Assembly: GCF_039523035.1 (NCBI RefSeq)
Contig: NZ_BAAAEN010000005.1
Span: 124,001-188,000, forward strand
From: Pigmentiphaga daeguensis
GTDB taxonomy: Bacteria; Pseudomonadota; Gammaproteobacteria; Burkholderiales; Burkholderiaceae_B
Reading direction: 5' to 3'
DNA: 64,000 nt
Positions within the stretch are counted from its first letter, which is position 1; each line of letters opens with the position of its first letter. Below the pieces are notes generated by a model. The model was not told the origin of the DNA and made no database searches. It saw only the letters and a program-made list of their open reading frames with translations. The position numbers were made by a program, and so were the translations under genes. This document shows, piece by piece, positions 17,869-26,766 of this stretch.

Positions 17869-18794
17869 TGACTTCCGGCTCCGCCTCCCCGCTCTCGTCC
17901 TCCGCGCTCTTGGCACGGCTGCCGTCGACGCGCCTCATGCTGGCCTTCGACGTCTCGGCGCGCCATCTGAACCTGGTGCGCGCGGCCGAGGAGCTCGGGA
18001 TCACGCAGGGGGCCCTGAGCCGCCAGATCCGCGCGCTGGAAGACCACCTGGGCGTGCGCCTGTTCGAGCGCCACGCGCGCGGACTGCGTTTCACGCAGGA
18101 AGGGGAGCTGCTTTATGACTTCACCCGTCGCGGCTTCGAGACGCTGGGCGCGGGCATAGGCCGGCTCACGCTGCGGGCCGAGCGCCAGACCCTGGTGCTT
18201 TCGGTGGCGCGCAGCTTTGCGCTGCGCGTCCTGATTCCCCGCCTGGCGGGTTTCACCGAAGCCCATCCGCACATTCACCTGAGCCTGGACATCCATCGCT
18301 ATTTCGCCGACATCGCCAGCTCGGGCGTGGACGTCTCGGTCCGGCTGGGGGGCGGCGATTGGCCGGACTGTCGCGCGCTGCGCCTGACGCGGGACTGCAT
18401 CGTACCGGTGTGCACGTCCGCGATCCGCGAACAACTGCGCGATCCGGCGGCACGCCCGCGCGTACCGCTGCTGCGCAATATCGAACGGGACGACGCATCG
18501 CTGCGGGTGGAGGGGCTGGACGAACTGCCGCACGGCGACCAGCGCATCGATTTCAACGACTCTGCCTCGATGCTCGCGGCCGCGGAGGCGTCGCTGGGGG
18601 TGGCCATCAGCCGTTCATCGCTGGTGGCCGACGCCGAGTCCATCGGCCGTCTGGTGCGCGCAACGTCCTGGGAGGCGCGCGATGGCCTGGACTACTACGC
18701 GGTGTGCACCGAGCGGGCCTATTGCAAACCCGCCGTCAAGGCGTTCCTGGACTGGGTCGAGGGCGTGGCGCCGGCTTGGCCGGCGCGTTCCTAG
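17868..18794 (+). CDS. LysR-family transcriptional regulator (GcvA-like)
   Basis: The product has 308 residues from ATG 17868, which overlaps the receptor stop. The HTH (SARHLNLVRAAEELGITQGALSRQIRALEDHLGVRLFERHARG) and the layout of the ligand domain match the GcvA/AmpR branch. It is the second LysR gene in the hyu cluster and sits at the end of the putative operon rather than divergent from it, an unusual place for an LTTR. It ends with a 4-base convergent overlap with the cupin gene. Confidence 0.9.
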   Translation: MTSGSASPLSSSALLARLPSTRLMLAFDVSARHLNLVRAAEELGITQGALSRQIRALEDHLGVRLFERHARGLRFTQEGELLYDFTRRGFETLGAGIGRLTLRAERQTLVLSVARSFALRVLIPRLAGFTEAHPHIHLSLDIHRYFADIASSGVDVSVRLGGGDWPDCRALRLTRDCIVPVCTSAIREQLRDPAARPRVPLLRNIERDDASLRVEGLDELPHGDQRIDFNDSASMLAAAEASLGVAISRSSLVADAESIGRLVRATSWEARDGLDYYAVCTERAYCKPAVKAFLDWVEGVAPAWPARS

Positions 18795-19336
18795 CGCTTG
18801 ATCCGCGACAACGGATCGTCCGGTTTGTAGGTCGGCGTCTGCGGCTTGGGCGAGCCCAGCATCACGCACATCAGCGCCTCTTCGTCGCCGATATTGACCT
18901 CGCCCCGGTAGACGCCGGGCGGGACCGAGATCAGGTCGCGTTCGCCGGCTTCGATCTCCCAGTATTCGCCTTCCTTCGATTCGCACATGATGCGGACCTT
19001 GCCGCGCAGCACGAAGAAGACTTCCTCGGTGTCTTCGTGCAGGTGCAGCGGGCCGACGTGGCCGGCGGGGATGATCATGGTCGAGAAGGTGAAGTGCACG
19101 GCGGGCACGGTGTTCGAATCGCTGGCGACGCCGGTGGCGCCGGTGCCGAGATAGCGCATCTGGGCGCGGCCGTACTTGGGGTCGTGGTCGGCCTGGAACT
19201 TCAGGGCGTTCCAGTCGTACTTGCGGGTGGAGCGCTGCACGCAGCGCGAGTTCATCCAGTCGCCGAAGCTCATGCCCTCGGGGCGCCGGAGGGTGGGTTT
19301 GGCGGCATCGATCAGAGTATCGACGGGATCGTTCAT
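18791..19336 (-). CDS. Cupin-domain protein with altered second motif
   Basis: The product has 181 residues. A single cupin core is visible: motif 1 GPLHLHEDTEEVFFVLRG supplies His98, His100 and a Glu at 104/105. In motif 2, PPGVYRGEVN, the usual metal-ligand His is Arg144, so the metal site is incomplete or uses another residue. The start ATG 19336 is preceded by AGGAG at proper spacing; a longer frame start (19357) lacks this. The role is unknown: it could be a small-molecule isomerase/dioxygenase or a sensor. It runs convergent to the LysR gene and may belong with the TRAP/alcohol cluster upstream. Confidence 0.8.
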   Translation of the reverse strand: MNDPVDTLIDAAKPTLRRPEGMSFGDWMNSRCVQRSTRKYDWNALKFQADHDPKYGRAQMRYLGTGATGVASDSNTVPAVHFTFSTMIIPAGHVGPLHLHEDTEEVFFVLRGKVRIMCESKEGEYWEIEAGERDLISVPPGVYRGEVNIGDEEALMCVMLGSPKPQTPTYKPDDPLSRIKR

Positions 19337-19460
19337 GGCAGCTCCTGCTTGCGGCATGGTGGGAAACGGAGTTGCCAGTCTAGGAGCGGCGGCCGGCCGG
19401 TGCCTTGATCTGGATCAGAAATGTTCCATTAATAAATCATCGTCTTATATATAAAACAAA

Positions 19461-20408
19461 TTAAGGTTCCGGCTTGCCCTGAAAAGGCTTGAGTCCTGGC
19501 GGTCGGGCTTCTTCGATGTGCCGCTTCAGGGCCAGTTGGAAGGCGGAGAACTCCTTGTCTTCGCGGCTGGCCAGGTAAAGGGGCAATGTCAGCGCGAGGC
19601 CGGGTGTCCGTACGCAGCGCAGCTCGCCGCGCACCAGGTCGCGTTCCACCGCGGTCTTGGAGAAGAAGCACACGCCCAGGTCGCGCCGCACGGCTTCCTT
19701 CTGCGCTTCCGGGTGGCCCAGGTTGAGCACGATGCGCCGGGACGGGATGCCGTTGGCGCGCAGTTGCCCTTCCTCCAGCTGCTGCATGACGGTGCTGTTG
19801 GCGGTGCTGATGAAGGGCAGGCGCGAGATGTCCTCGCGCCGCGCCTCGTCGCCCACCCAGCGGCTGTCCGGAGCGCTGACCAGCAGCAGGTCCTCGTCCC
19901 ACAGCGGGCGCACCGCCAGGCCATCCAGGTTCTGCGTGGGCGCGATGATGAGGACGGCGAAGTCGCAGGCGCCGGTGCGCGTGGCTTCCAGCGCCACCTG
20001 CGGGTTGGAGATGGACACGTGGACCTGGCCGTCGGGCCGCCGTACCTGGAAGTCGCAGATTAACTGGCTCAGCAGATAGGTGCCCACGCTCATTGAAGCG
20101 GCGACCACCGCCTGGCCCGGCGCGAGGTCGGTCGAGCCGCCCAGTTCCCGTTCCAGCTCGCGCGTGCGGGTGACGACCTCCTGCGCCCATTTGTAGACGC
20201 GCTGGCCGGTGGCGGTCAGCACGATGCCCCGGCCTTCGCGGCGGACCAGCGTGGTGCCCAGCTTTTCTTCCAGGCTGCGGATGTGCGAGGTGACGACGGG
20301 TTGCGTGACGAACAGGTAGTCCGCGGCACGCGTCACGCTCTGCAGTTCGGCCACCACGCAGAAGACCTCGAGTTTCTGCAAGGTGAGGTAGGGGTCGAAG
20401 CGGGCCAT
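19461..20408 (-). CDS. LysR-family transcriptional regulator (CysB/CbbR-like)
   Basis: The product has 315 residues from ATG 20408; TTG 20423 would add five. The N-terminal HTH (LQKLEVFCVVAELQSVTRAADYLFVTQPVVTSHIRSLEEKLG) and the effector domain are typical. It is divergent from the TRAP transporter operon and has a near-perfect 16-base palindrome between the two genes, so it probably regulates that operon. Confidence 0.92.
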   Translation of the reverse strand: MARFDPYLTLQKLEVFCVVAELQSVTRAADYLFVTQPVVTSHIRSLEEKLGTTLVRREGRGIVLTATGQRVYKWAQEVVTRTRELERELGGSTDLAPGQAVVAASMSVGTYLLSQLICDFQVRRPDGQVHVSISNPQVALEATRTGACDFAVLIIAPTQNLDGLAVRPLWDEDLLLVSAPDSRWVGDEARREDISRLPFISTANSTVMQQLEEGQLRANGIPSRRIVLNLGHPEAQKEAVRRDLGVCFFSKTAVERDLVRGELRCVRTPGLALTLPLYLASREDKEFSAFQLALKRHIEEARPPGLKPFQGKPEP

Positions 20409-20426
20409 GAGGGGGATCGTCAATTC

Positions 20427-20442
20427 ATAGTCAATTGGCTAT
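20427..20442. promoter_or_regulatory. Candidate LysR operator in the TRAP divergent region
   Basis: ATAGTCAATTGGCTAT is a palindrome except for one mismatched pair and contains a T-N11-A spacing. It lies between the LysR ATG (20408) and dctQ (20520), the expected position for the regulator's binding site. Confidence 0.55.
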
Positions 20443-20519
20443 TCAATAAGGGAGATATTTGAATTAGACGAATGGTTGGCGTCAACCTAGGATCTCTCCC
20501 CACAACGAGAGGAGACATC

Positions 20520-21071
20520 ATGTCCAGTACCCAGCCCGGCGGCGCGCGGCGCATCCTGCGCGGCCTGGAAGGCGCCGCCACCAGTCTCGAACGGGCCCTG
20601 GCCAGCGCCCTGCTGGCGGCCGTCGCGATCAACGTGGCCAATGTGGTGGCGCGCTATGTGTTCGGCCGTTCGATCACCGGCGCCGACGAATTGCAGGTCT
20701 ACCTGATGGCCGCGCTGGCCTTCTTCGGCTCGGCGGTGGCGGCGGTGCGCGGGCAGCATCTGCGCATGGACGTGCTGAACCGCTACTTTCCCATGGAATT
20801 GCGGCGCTTCCTGTCGACGCTGGAGGCGCTGGCGGCCGTGGCGCTGTGCGGCTTCGTCTGTTTCATCTCGTCGGAATACGCCTGGCGCATCTACCAGATC
20901 GGCAGCGTGAGCGAGAACGGCCACATTCCGATGTGGATCCCGCATTCACTGGTGGCGGTGGCGTTCGCCGCCATGGTGGTCGTCGGCCTGTTCGACGTGG
21001 TGTTGCGGGTGGCCGGAAGCGGCCTGCGCCAGCCCGAGGCGGTGGACGGGGCCGAGGAGGTGCTGTCATGA
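20520..21071 (+). CDS. dctQ: TRAP transporter small permease (DctQ family)
   Basis: The product has 183 residues with four hydrophobic spans (about 25-47, 60-80, 100-121 and 140-163). The DctQ pattern NVVARYVFGRSITGADELQVYLM is present near residue 42. GAGGAG just upstream supports ATG 20520 rather than the longer frame. With DctM and DctP it forms a sodium-driven importer for organic acids or similar compounds. Its stop overlaps dctM by ATGA (21068-21071). Confidence 0.9.
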   Translation: MSSTQPGGARRILRGLEGAATSLERALASALLAAVAINVANVVARYVFGRSITGADELQVYLMAALAFFGSAVAAVRGQHLRMDVLNRYFPMELRRFLSTLEALAAVALCGFVCFISSEYAWRIYQIGSVSENGHIPMWIPHSLVAVAFAAMVVVGLFDVVLRVAGSGLRQPEAVDGAEEVLS

Positions 21072-22345
21072 GTTTCGCGCTCGGTTTCCTGCCCCTGGGC
21101 CTGCTCCTGCTGGGCTTTCCCATCTTCCTCGTGCTGCTGGCGTCGGTCAGCGTGGCGCTGCTGTTCTTCATGGACGTGCCGCTCACGGCCCTGCACCAGA
21201 ACCTGTTCGGCGCCATCGACGCCTATGCGTTGCTGGCGATTCCCTTCTTCATCTTCGCCGGCGAACTGATGGGCCGCGGATCGGTGGCGGACCGGCTGGT
21301 GAGCTTCGTCAACGCGGGCGTGGGTTCGGTGCGCGGCAGCCTGGCGGTGACCACCGTCGGGTCCTCGGCCCTGTTCGGCGCGATCTCGGGCGTGAGCGCG
21401 GCCACCGTCGCCACCATCGGCCGGGTGATGCTGCCCGCGCTGCGGCGCAACGGCTATCCCGAGAAGTTCTCGGCGGGGTTGCTGACGGCGGTGGGGGCCA
21501 TCGACATCATCATTCCGCCCAGCATCCCGATGATCGTCTATGGCGCGGCCGCGCAGCAGTCGGTTCCCCGGCTGTACGCCGCGGGCGTGCTGCCCGGGCT
21601 GCTGCTGGCCGGCATGCTGTGCGCCTACGTCATGTGGTATGCCCGGCGCCATCGCATCGGCGGCGGCGAGCGCTTTTCGTGGGCGGCCTTCGGCCGCGCC
21701 GCGGCCCGCGGGCTGGGCGCGCTGGGCGCGCCCGTGATCATCCTGGGCGGCATCTACGGCGGCGTGTTCTCGCCCACCGAGGCCGCCGCCGTGGCCTGCC
21801 TGTACGCCATCGTCGTGGCGCGCTACTTCTACCGCGAGCTGTCCTGGCGCGACATCCTGGCCAGCGCCGGCACGACGGCGGTGTTCACCGGGCAGATCCT
21901 GATCATCGTGGCCTGCGCCAACGTGTTCGGCTGGCTGCTGACGGTGCACCAGGTACCCGCCGCGCTGGTGCAGTGGCTGACCGACCTGCACCTGCCGGGC
22001 TGGTCGCTGCTGCTGGCGATCAACGTGCTGCTGCTGGCGGTAGGCTGCTTCATCGATCCGCTGTCGGCCATCCTGCTGCTGTCGCCGCTGCTGATGCCGC
22101 TGGTCACGGCCATCGGCGTGGATCCGGTGCACTTCGGGATCATCATCACGGTGAACCTGTCCATCGGCCTGTTCCACCCGCCCTTCGGCATCAACATCTT
22201 CGTCGCGCAGAGCGTGCTCAAGCTGCCGCTCGAAAGCATCTACCGCGGCATCGTGCCATTCGTCGTCATCTACCTGATCGCGCTGGGGCTGATCACCTAC
22301 ATCCCGGACATATCCCTCTGGGGCATGCGCTTGCTGTTGAACTGA
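21068..22345 (+). CDS. dctM: TRAP transporter large permease (DctM family)
   Basis: The product has 425 residues, about the usual size, almost entirely hydrophobic with some twelve spans. The landmarks AIPFFIFAGELMGRG, GAISGVSAATVATIGRVMLPALRRNGY and the PPSIPMIVYG loop are those of DctM subunits, which carry out the substrate translocation. It is coupled to dctQ by a 4-base overlap and followed after 38 bases by the receptor gene. Confidence 0.94.
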   Translation: MSFALGFLPLGLLLLGFPIFLVLLASVSVALLFFMDVPLTALHQNLFGAIDAYALLAIPFFIFAGELMGRGSVADRLVSFVNAGVGSVRGSLAVTTVGSSALFGAISGVSAATVATIGRVMLPALRRNGYPEKFSAGLLTAVGAIDIIIPPSIPMIVYGAAAQQSVPRLYAAGVLPGLLLAGMLCAYVMWYARRHRIGGGERFSWAAFGRAAARGLGALGAPVIILGGIYGGVFSPTEAAAVACLYAIVVARYFYRELSWRDILASAGTTAVFTGQILIIVACANVFGWLLTVHQVPAALVQWLTDLHLPGWSLLLAINVLLLAVGCFIDPLSAILLLSPLLMPLVTAIGVDPVHFGIIITVNLSIGLFHPPFGINIFVAQSVLKLPLESIYRGIVPFVVIYLIALGLITYIPDISLWGMRLLLN

Positions 22346-22383
22346 AGGCCGTCCGCCGGCCACCCACCACTGGAGACATCATC

Positions 22384-23379
22384 ATGAATCGCCGTCTATG
22401 CCTGGCGCATCTGGCCGGCCTGGGAGCGCTCGCGCTCCTGCCCGTCGCCCGCGCGCAGAACCTGGTCATGAAGCTCACCACCACCACGTCCGACGACCTG
22501 GGCGTCGACTGGCTGAACGCCTACAAGGTCAACCTGGAGGCGGCCACGCAGAACAAGGTCAAGGGCCAGGTGTACCCGGCCAGCCAGCTCGGCACCGCGC
22601 AGCGCACGATCGAGGGCGTGAGCATGGGCACCGTCGAGATGGCGCTGAATGCCTCGGGCATGTACGAGGGCCTGGACGCGCGCTTTGGCGCATTGGCCGT
22701 GCCCGGCTTGTTCGACGGCATCGACCATGGCATGAAGGTGCTGGCCGACCCCGAGGTCAAGACCAGGCTCGCGTCCATCGCCTCGAAGAAGGGCGTCGAG
22801 GTGCTGACCACGCTGGTGCATTCCCAGTGCAGCATCGTCTCGCGCAAGCCCATCCGCAAGCTGTCGGACCTGGCCGGGCAGAAGATCCGTGTTCCCGGCT
22901 CTTCGATCCTGATCGCGCAGCTGCGGCAGCTGGGCGCCAACCCGGTGTCGATGTCGCTGGGCGAGGTGCTGCCCGCCTTCCAGAACGGGACGCTGGACGG
23001 CGTCTATTCCGGCACGCCCATTCCCTCGGCGCTGAAGTACTTCGACGTCGCCAAGTCGCAGACGCTGCTGCCGTCCACGTATATCGCCATCGTCGGGCTG
23101 GTCAGCCCCACCTTCCTGAAGTCGGCAGGTGCGCTGGAGCAGCCGCTGCGCCAGGCCGCCCGCAAGACCGACGCCGAGATCGGTCCGCGCGTGCATGCGC
23201 GCGTGGCCGAGGCCCGCGCGATCTGGGAGAAGGGCGGCGGCGAGATGATCGAGCTGCCGCCGGCCGATGCCAAGGCCTACCTGGACGCGGTGATCCCCGC
23301 CGCGATGAAGGAACTGTCGACCGATGCCCGCAAGGACTACGAGGCGCTGCGAGCGGCCGCTGTCCGTCTCAGGAGTTGA
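22384..23379 (+). CDS. dctP: TRAP transporter periplasmic substrate-binding protein (DctP family)
   Basis: The product has 331 residues with signal peptide MNRRLCLAHLAGLGALALLPVARAQ. The DctP fold features (QLGTAQRTIEGVSMGTVEMAL; the conserved Arg-containing GQKIRVPGSSILIAQLRQLGANPV) are visible; the Arg normally salt-bridges a substrate carboxylate, so an acidic ligand is likely. GGAG precedes ATG 22384. It completes the transporter and is followed by a short copy of the dispersed repeat, then the aldehyde dehydrogenase gene. Confidence 0.92.
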   Translation: MNRRLCLAHLAGLGALALLPVARAQNLVMKLTTTTSDDLGVDWLNAYKVNLEAATQNKVKGQVYPASQLGTAQRTIEGVSMGTVEMALNASGMYEGLDARFGALAVPGLFDGIDHGMKVLADPEVKTRLASIASKKGVEVLTTLVHSQCSIVSRKPIRKLSDLAGQKIRVPGSSILIAQLRQLGANPVSMSLGEVLPAFQNGTLDGVYSGTPIPSALKYFDVAKSQTLLPSTYIAIVGLVSPTFLKSAGALEQPLRQAARKTDAEIGPRVHARVAEARAIWEKGGGEMIELPPADAKAYLDAVIPAAMKELSTDARKDYEALRAAAVRLRS

Positions 23380-23433
23380 CCCCCTACGCCCTGCGGGCGT
23401 CCCCCAAGGGGACGGCCCCGGGGATACAGGGCC
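23380..23433 (+). repeat. Dispersed GC-rich intergenic repeat, copy D (short)
   Basis: This has the CCCCCTACGCCCTGCGGGCGTCCCCC opening of the family, but the later GCGGACCGGCGG block is missing and replaced by a CCCCGGGG palindrome. It lies between dctP and the aldehyde dehydrogenase gene. Confidence 0.55.
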
Positions 23434-23468
23434 ATGAAAACCGACTGTACTGACTTATCGGAGACGCC

Positions 23469-24941
23469 ATGCGCGCACACGAGATTCCCGCCGGCATCCT
23501 GCCGACCCACCGCCAGCTTTTCTATGGGGGAGCCTGGCACGAACCCCTGGCCGGCGTCTACGCGCCGACCATCAACCCCGCGTATGACGAGCGCCTGGCC
23601 GATGCGCCGGTCGCCGATGCGCGCGACGTCGACGCCGCGGTGCGGGCGGCCCAGGACGCCTTTCCCGCGTGGGCGGCCACGCTGCCCAGGGAGCGCGGCC
23701 GCATGCTGCGCCAGGCCGCGGACATCCTGCGCGCCCATGCCCAGGAACTGGCGCTGCTGGATGCGCTGAACAACGGCAATCCGGTGTCCATCCTGGCCAA
23801 GGACGCGGACTTCGCGGCCGACAGCCTGGAGTATTTCGCCGGCCTGGCGACCGAGGTCAAGGGCGAGACCCTGCCGATGGGCCCCGGCTATCTGGACTAC
23901 ACCGTGCGCGAGCCGCTGGGGGTCGTGGGGCGCATCGTCGCCTACAACCATCCGCTGATGTTCGCCGCCATGCGCCTCGCGGCGCCGCTGGCGGCGGGCA
24001 ACACGGTGGTGGTCAAGTCGCCGGACCAGGCGCCGCTGTCCATCATCCGGCTGGCCGAGCTGATCGGCCACGTGTTTCCCAAGGGGGTGGTCAACTTCCT
24101 GTGCGGCAGTCGCGAGTGCGGGCAGGCCCTGGCCGAGCATCCGCTGGTGCGCAAGATCACGTTGATCGGCGGCGTGCCTACCGGCAAGTCGGTCATGAAG
24201 ACCGCGGCCGACGGGCTCAAGCCCGTGCTGCTGGAGCTGGGAGGCAAGAATGCGCTGGTGGCCTATCCGGACGCGGACCTCGACAAGCTGGTGGACGGCA
24301 TCGTGGGCGGCATGAATTTCACGTGGTCGGGCCAGAGCTGCGGCTCCACCAGCCGCGTGTTCCTGCATGAAAGCATCCACGACGAGGTCCTGGCGCGCGT
24401 GGCGGAATTGCTGCCCAGGCGCCACCGGCCGGGCATCCCGACCGATCCCGCCACGACCATGGGATCGCTGGTCAGCCGGGCGCAGCTCGAGAAGGTGCAA
24501 GGCTTCGTGCGATCCGCGCTGGACGAGGGGGCACGGCTGGTGACCGGCGGCCGGCAGCCCGAGGATCCCGCGCTGCGCGACGGCTTCTTCTTCGAGCCCA
24601 CCATCTTCGCCGACATGCGGCCCGACATGCGGCTGGCGCGCGAGGAAGTGTTCGGTCCCATCATGTCGGTGTTCCGCTGGTCCGACGAGGACGCATTGTG
24701 GACCGACGTCAATGCCGTGGACTTCGGCCTGACTGGCTCGATCTGGACCCGCGACCTGGACACCGCGCACCGGGCGGCTCGCCGCATCCATACCGGCTAC
24801 GTCTGGATCAACAACACCAGCCAGCACTTCATCGGCGCGCCGTTCGGGGGCGTGAAGCAATCGGGCATAGGCCGAGAGGAATGCTTCGAGGAGCTCCTGG
24901 AGTTCACCTACACCAAGAACGTCAACCTGAAACTGAATTAA
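23469..24941 (+). CDS. Aldehyde dehydrogenase family protein
   Basis: The product has 490 residues. The NAD(P) dehydrogenase marks are present: IVAYNHPLMF near residue 157, LIGGVPTGKS for the dinucleotide loop, the general-base Glu in LLELGGKN and the nucleophile Cys in WSGQSCGSTSR. The C-terminal FGGVKQSGIGREE block is standard. It oxidises an aldehyde to an acid with NAD(P)+. It sits between a TRAP importer and a GMC alcohol oxidase gene, suggesting alcohol to aldehyde to acid. Confidence 0.93.
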   Translation: MRAHEIPAGILPTHRQLFYGGAWHEPLAGVYAPTINPAYDERLADAPVADARDVDAAVRAAQDAFPAWAATLPRERGRMLRQAADILRAHAQELALLDALNNGNPVSILAKDADFAADSLEYFAGLATEVKGETLPMGPGYLDYTVREPLGVVGRIVAYNHPLMFAAMRLAAPLAAGNTVVVKSPDQAPLSIIRLAELIGHVFPKGVVNFLCGSRECGQALAEHPLVRKITLIGGVPTGKSVMKTAADGLKPVLLELGGKNALVAYPDADLDKLVDGIVGGMNFTWSGQSCGSTSRVFLHESIHDEVLARVAELLPRRHRPGIPTDPATTMGSLVSRAQLEKVQGFVRSALDEGARLVTGGRQPEDPALRDGFFFEPTIFADMRPDMRLAREEVFGPIMSVFRWSDEDALWTDVNAVDFGLTGSIWTRDLDTAHRAARRIHTGYVWINNTSQHFIGAPFGGVKQSGIGREECFEELLEFTYTKNVNLKLN

Positions 24942-24942
24942 T

Positions 24943-25020
24943 CCCCCCTACGCCCTTCGGGCGCCCCCCGGGGGGCGGCGCTGGCGGACCGGCGGAGCCG
25001 GATCCGCGGCGCCCTGGATC
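24943..25020 (+). repeat. Dispersed GC-rich intergenic repeat, copy B
   Basis: This is nearly identical to copy A at 311-390: CCCCCCTACGCCC-TTC-GGGCG, CCCCCCGGGGGGCGGCG, then GCGGACCGGCGGAGCCGGATCCGC and a CCTGG end. It fills most of the gap between the aldehyde dehydrogenase and the GMC gene. Confidence 0.7.
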
Positions 25021-25047
25021 GACATGCGCTAGCGGCTTGGAAATGAC

Positions 25048-26727
25048 ATGAATCATTACGACTACATCATCGTGGGTGCGGGCTCCGCGGGGTGCACGCT
25101 GGCCTACCGGCTGGGTGCCGACCCGGCGCTAAAGATACTGGTGCTGGAGGCCGGCGGACCGGACCGATCGCCCGTGATCCGCATTCCGCTGACCTGGGGC
25201 CTGATCCTCAAGCACCGGATGTACGACTGGGGTTACTTCACCGAGCCCGAGCCCGGCATGGACGGCCGGCGCATCGAATGCGCGCGCGGCAAGGTCCTGG
25301 GCGGCTCGACCTCGATCAATGGCATGGCCTATGCGCGCGGCGCCCGCGAGGACTACGACCACTGGGCGCGTGGCCTGGGACTGGAGGGATGGTCCTACGA
25401 CGACGTGCTGCCGTATTTCCGCCGCAGCGAATCGTGGGAAGAGGGCGCGAGCGACCTGCGGGGCGGCGACGGCCCGCTTACCGTGACCCGGTTGCATTAC
25501 GAGGACCCGCTGGTGGACGCCTTCCTGCGCGCCACCGACCTGGCCGGCTATGCTCGAAACGACGACTACAACGGCGCCAGCATCGAAGGCTTCGGCCCCA
25601 TGCAGGCCACCATCCGCCGCGGCCGCCGTTGGAGCGCGGCGTCGGCCTACCTGCGGCCCGCGGTGGCGCGCGGCAACGTGACGGTGTGGACCGGCGCGCT
25701 GACCACGAAAGTGCTGATGGAGCAGGGCCGCGCCGTGGGCGTCGAAGTCCTGCGCGGCGGACGCCGCGAGCAGGTGCGGTGCGAGCGTGAAGTCCTGCTG
25801 GCGGGCGGCGTGATCAACTCGCCGCAGTTGCTGATGCTCTCGGGCATCGGCGATGCCTCGGAGCTTGGCCGGCACGGCATCGCGACCCGCGTCGACCTGC
25901 CCGGCGTGGGACGCAACCTGCAGGATCACGTGGTTTGCGACGTGCGCTGGCGCCGCAAGGAAACGGGGCCGCTGCACCGGGCGCTACGCCTGGACCGCAT
26001 CGGCTTCGATCTGCTGCGCACCTGGATGTTCGGCTCGGGCCTGTCCAGCAAGGTGCCCGCCGCCGCCGTGGGCCTGGTTCGCAGCCATTCCGACTTGCCG
26101 CTGCCCGATCTGCAATTGCTGCTGGCCGCGGCGCCCATGGACGCCGGCCCGCACCTCGGTCCGTTGCTCAAGCCCTACGTCGACGCGTTTGCCATCAAGG
26201 GCGTCTTCATCACGCCCGAGAGCCGGGGCAGCGTCTCGCTGGCCAGTGGCGATCCGACGGCTCCCGCCGTGATCCGCCAGAACTTCCTGTCGACCGACTA
26301 CGACAGGCGCGCCGTGCGCCAGATGGTGCGCATCATGCGGGCCATCGGCGAACAGCCGCCGCTCGCGCCGTTCCGCGCCGAGGAACTGGCGCCCGGTCCA
26401 CAGGCCACGAGCGACGCGGACATCGATGCCTTCATCCGGCGTACCGCCATCACCTTGCACCACCCGGTGGGCACCTGCAGGATGGGCGGCGATGCCGATC
26501 CCGATGCCGTGCTCGATGCGCAGATGCGGGTGCGCGGCGTGCAAGGCCTGCGGGTGGTGGACGGGTCGGCGATGCCGCGCGTGGTGCGGGGGCCGACGAA
26601 CGCGCCCATCATCATGATGGCCGAGAAGGCGGCGGACCATATCCTGGGCCGGCCGCCGCTGGCGCGCGACAGGCGGGGTGCGCCGGCGGCGCGCCGGTGG
26701 GCGGAGAACGAGCCCGTCCCGGCCTGA
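25048..26727 (+). CDS. GMC-family FAD alcohol oxidoreductase (choline dehydrogenase-like)
   Basis: The protein has 559 residues. The ADP-binding motif VGAGSAGCTLAYRLG is at the N-terminus, followed by GGSTSINGMAYARG (GMC signature 1), GGVINSPQLLMLSGIG (signature 2) and the C-terminal catalytic His pair in LHHPVGTCRMGG (His471-His472). These enzymes oxidise a primary or secondary alcohol with FAD. Together with the upstream aldehyde dehydrogenase it forms a two-step oxidation. There is no export signal, so it is cytoplasmic or membrane-associated. The alcohol is unknown. Confidence 0.93.
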   Translation: MNHYDYIIVGAGSAGCTLAYRLGADPALKILVLEAGGPDRSPVIRIPLTWGLILKHRMYDWGYFTEPEPGMDGRRIECARGKVLGGSTSINGMAYARGAREDYDHWARGLGLEGWSYDDVLPYFRRSESWEEGASDLRGGDGPLTVTRLHYEDPLVDAFLRATDLAGYARNDDYNGASIEGFGPMQATIRRGRRWSAASAYLRPAVARGNVTVWTGALTTKVLMEQGRAVGVEVLRGGRREQVRCEREVLLAGGVINSPQLLMLSGIGDASELGRHGIATRVDLPGVGRNLQDHVVCDVRWRRKETGPLHRALRLDRIGFDLLRTWMFGSGLSSKVPAAAVGLVRSHSDLPLPDLQLLLAAAPMDAGPHLGPLLKPYVDAFAIKGVFITPESRGSVSLASGDPTAPAVIRQNFLSTDYDRRAVRQMVRIMRAIGEQPPLAPFRAEELAPGPQATSDADIDAFIRRTAITLHHPVGTCRMGGDADPDAVLDAQMRVRGVQGLRVVDGSAMPRVVRGPTNAPIIMMAEKAADHILGRPPLARDRRGAPAARRWAENEPVPA

Positions 26728-26738
26728 CAGGCATCCGG

Positions 26739-26766
26739 CCGCTGCCCGGAGCTTGCCGGGAAGCGG
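26739..26766. terminator. Bidirectional hairpin between GMC and LuxR genes
   Basis: CCGCT-G-CCCGG (26739-26749) pairs with CCGGG-A-AGCGG (26756-26766) around a 6-base loop with one internal mismatch. It sits exactly in the 39-base gap between two convergent genes. No T-run is present. Confidence 0.6.
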
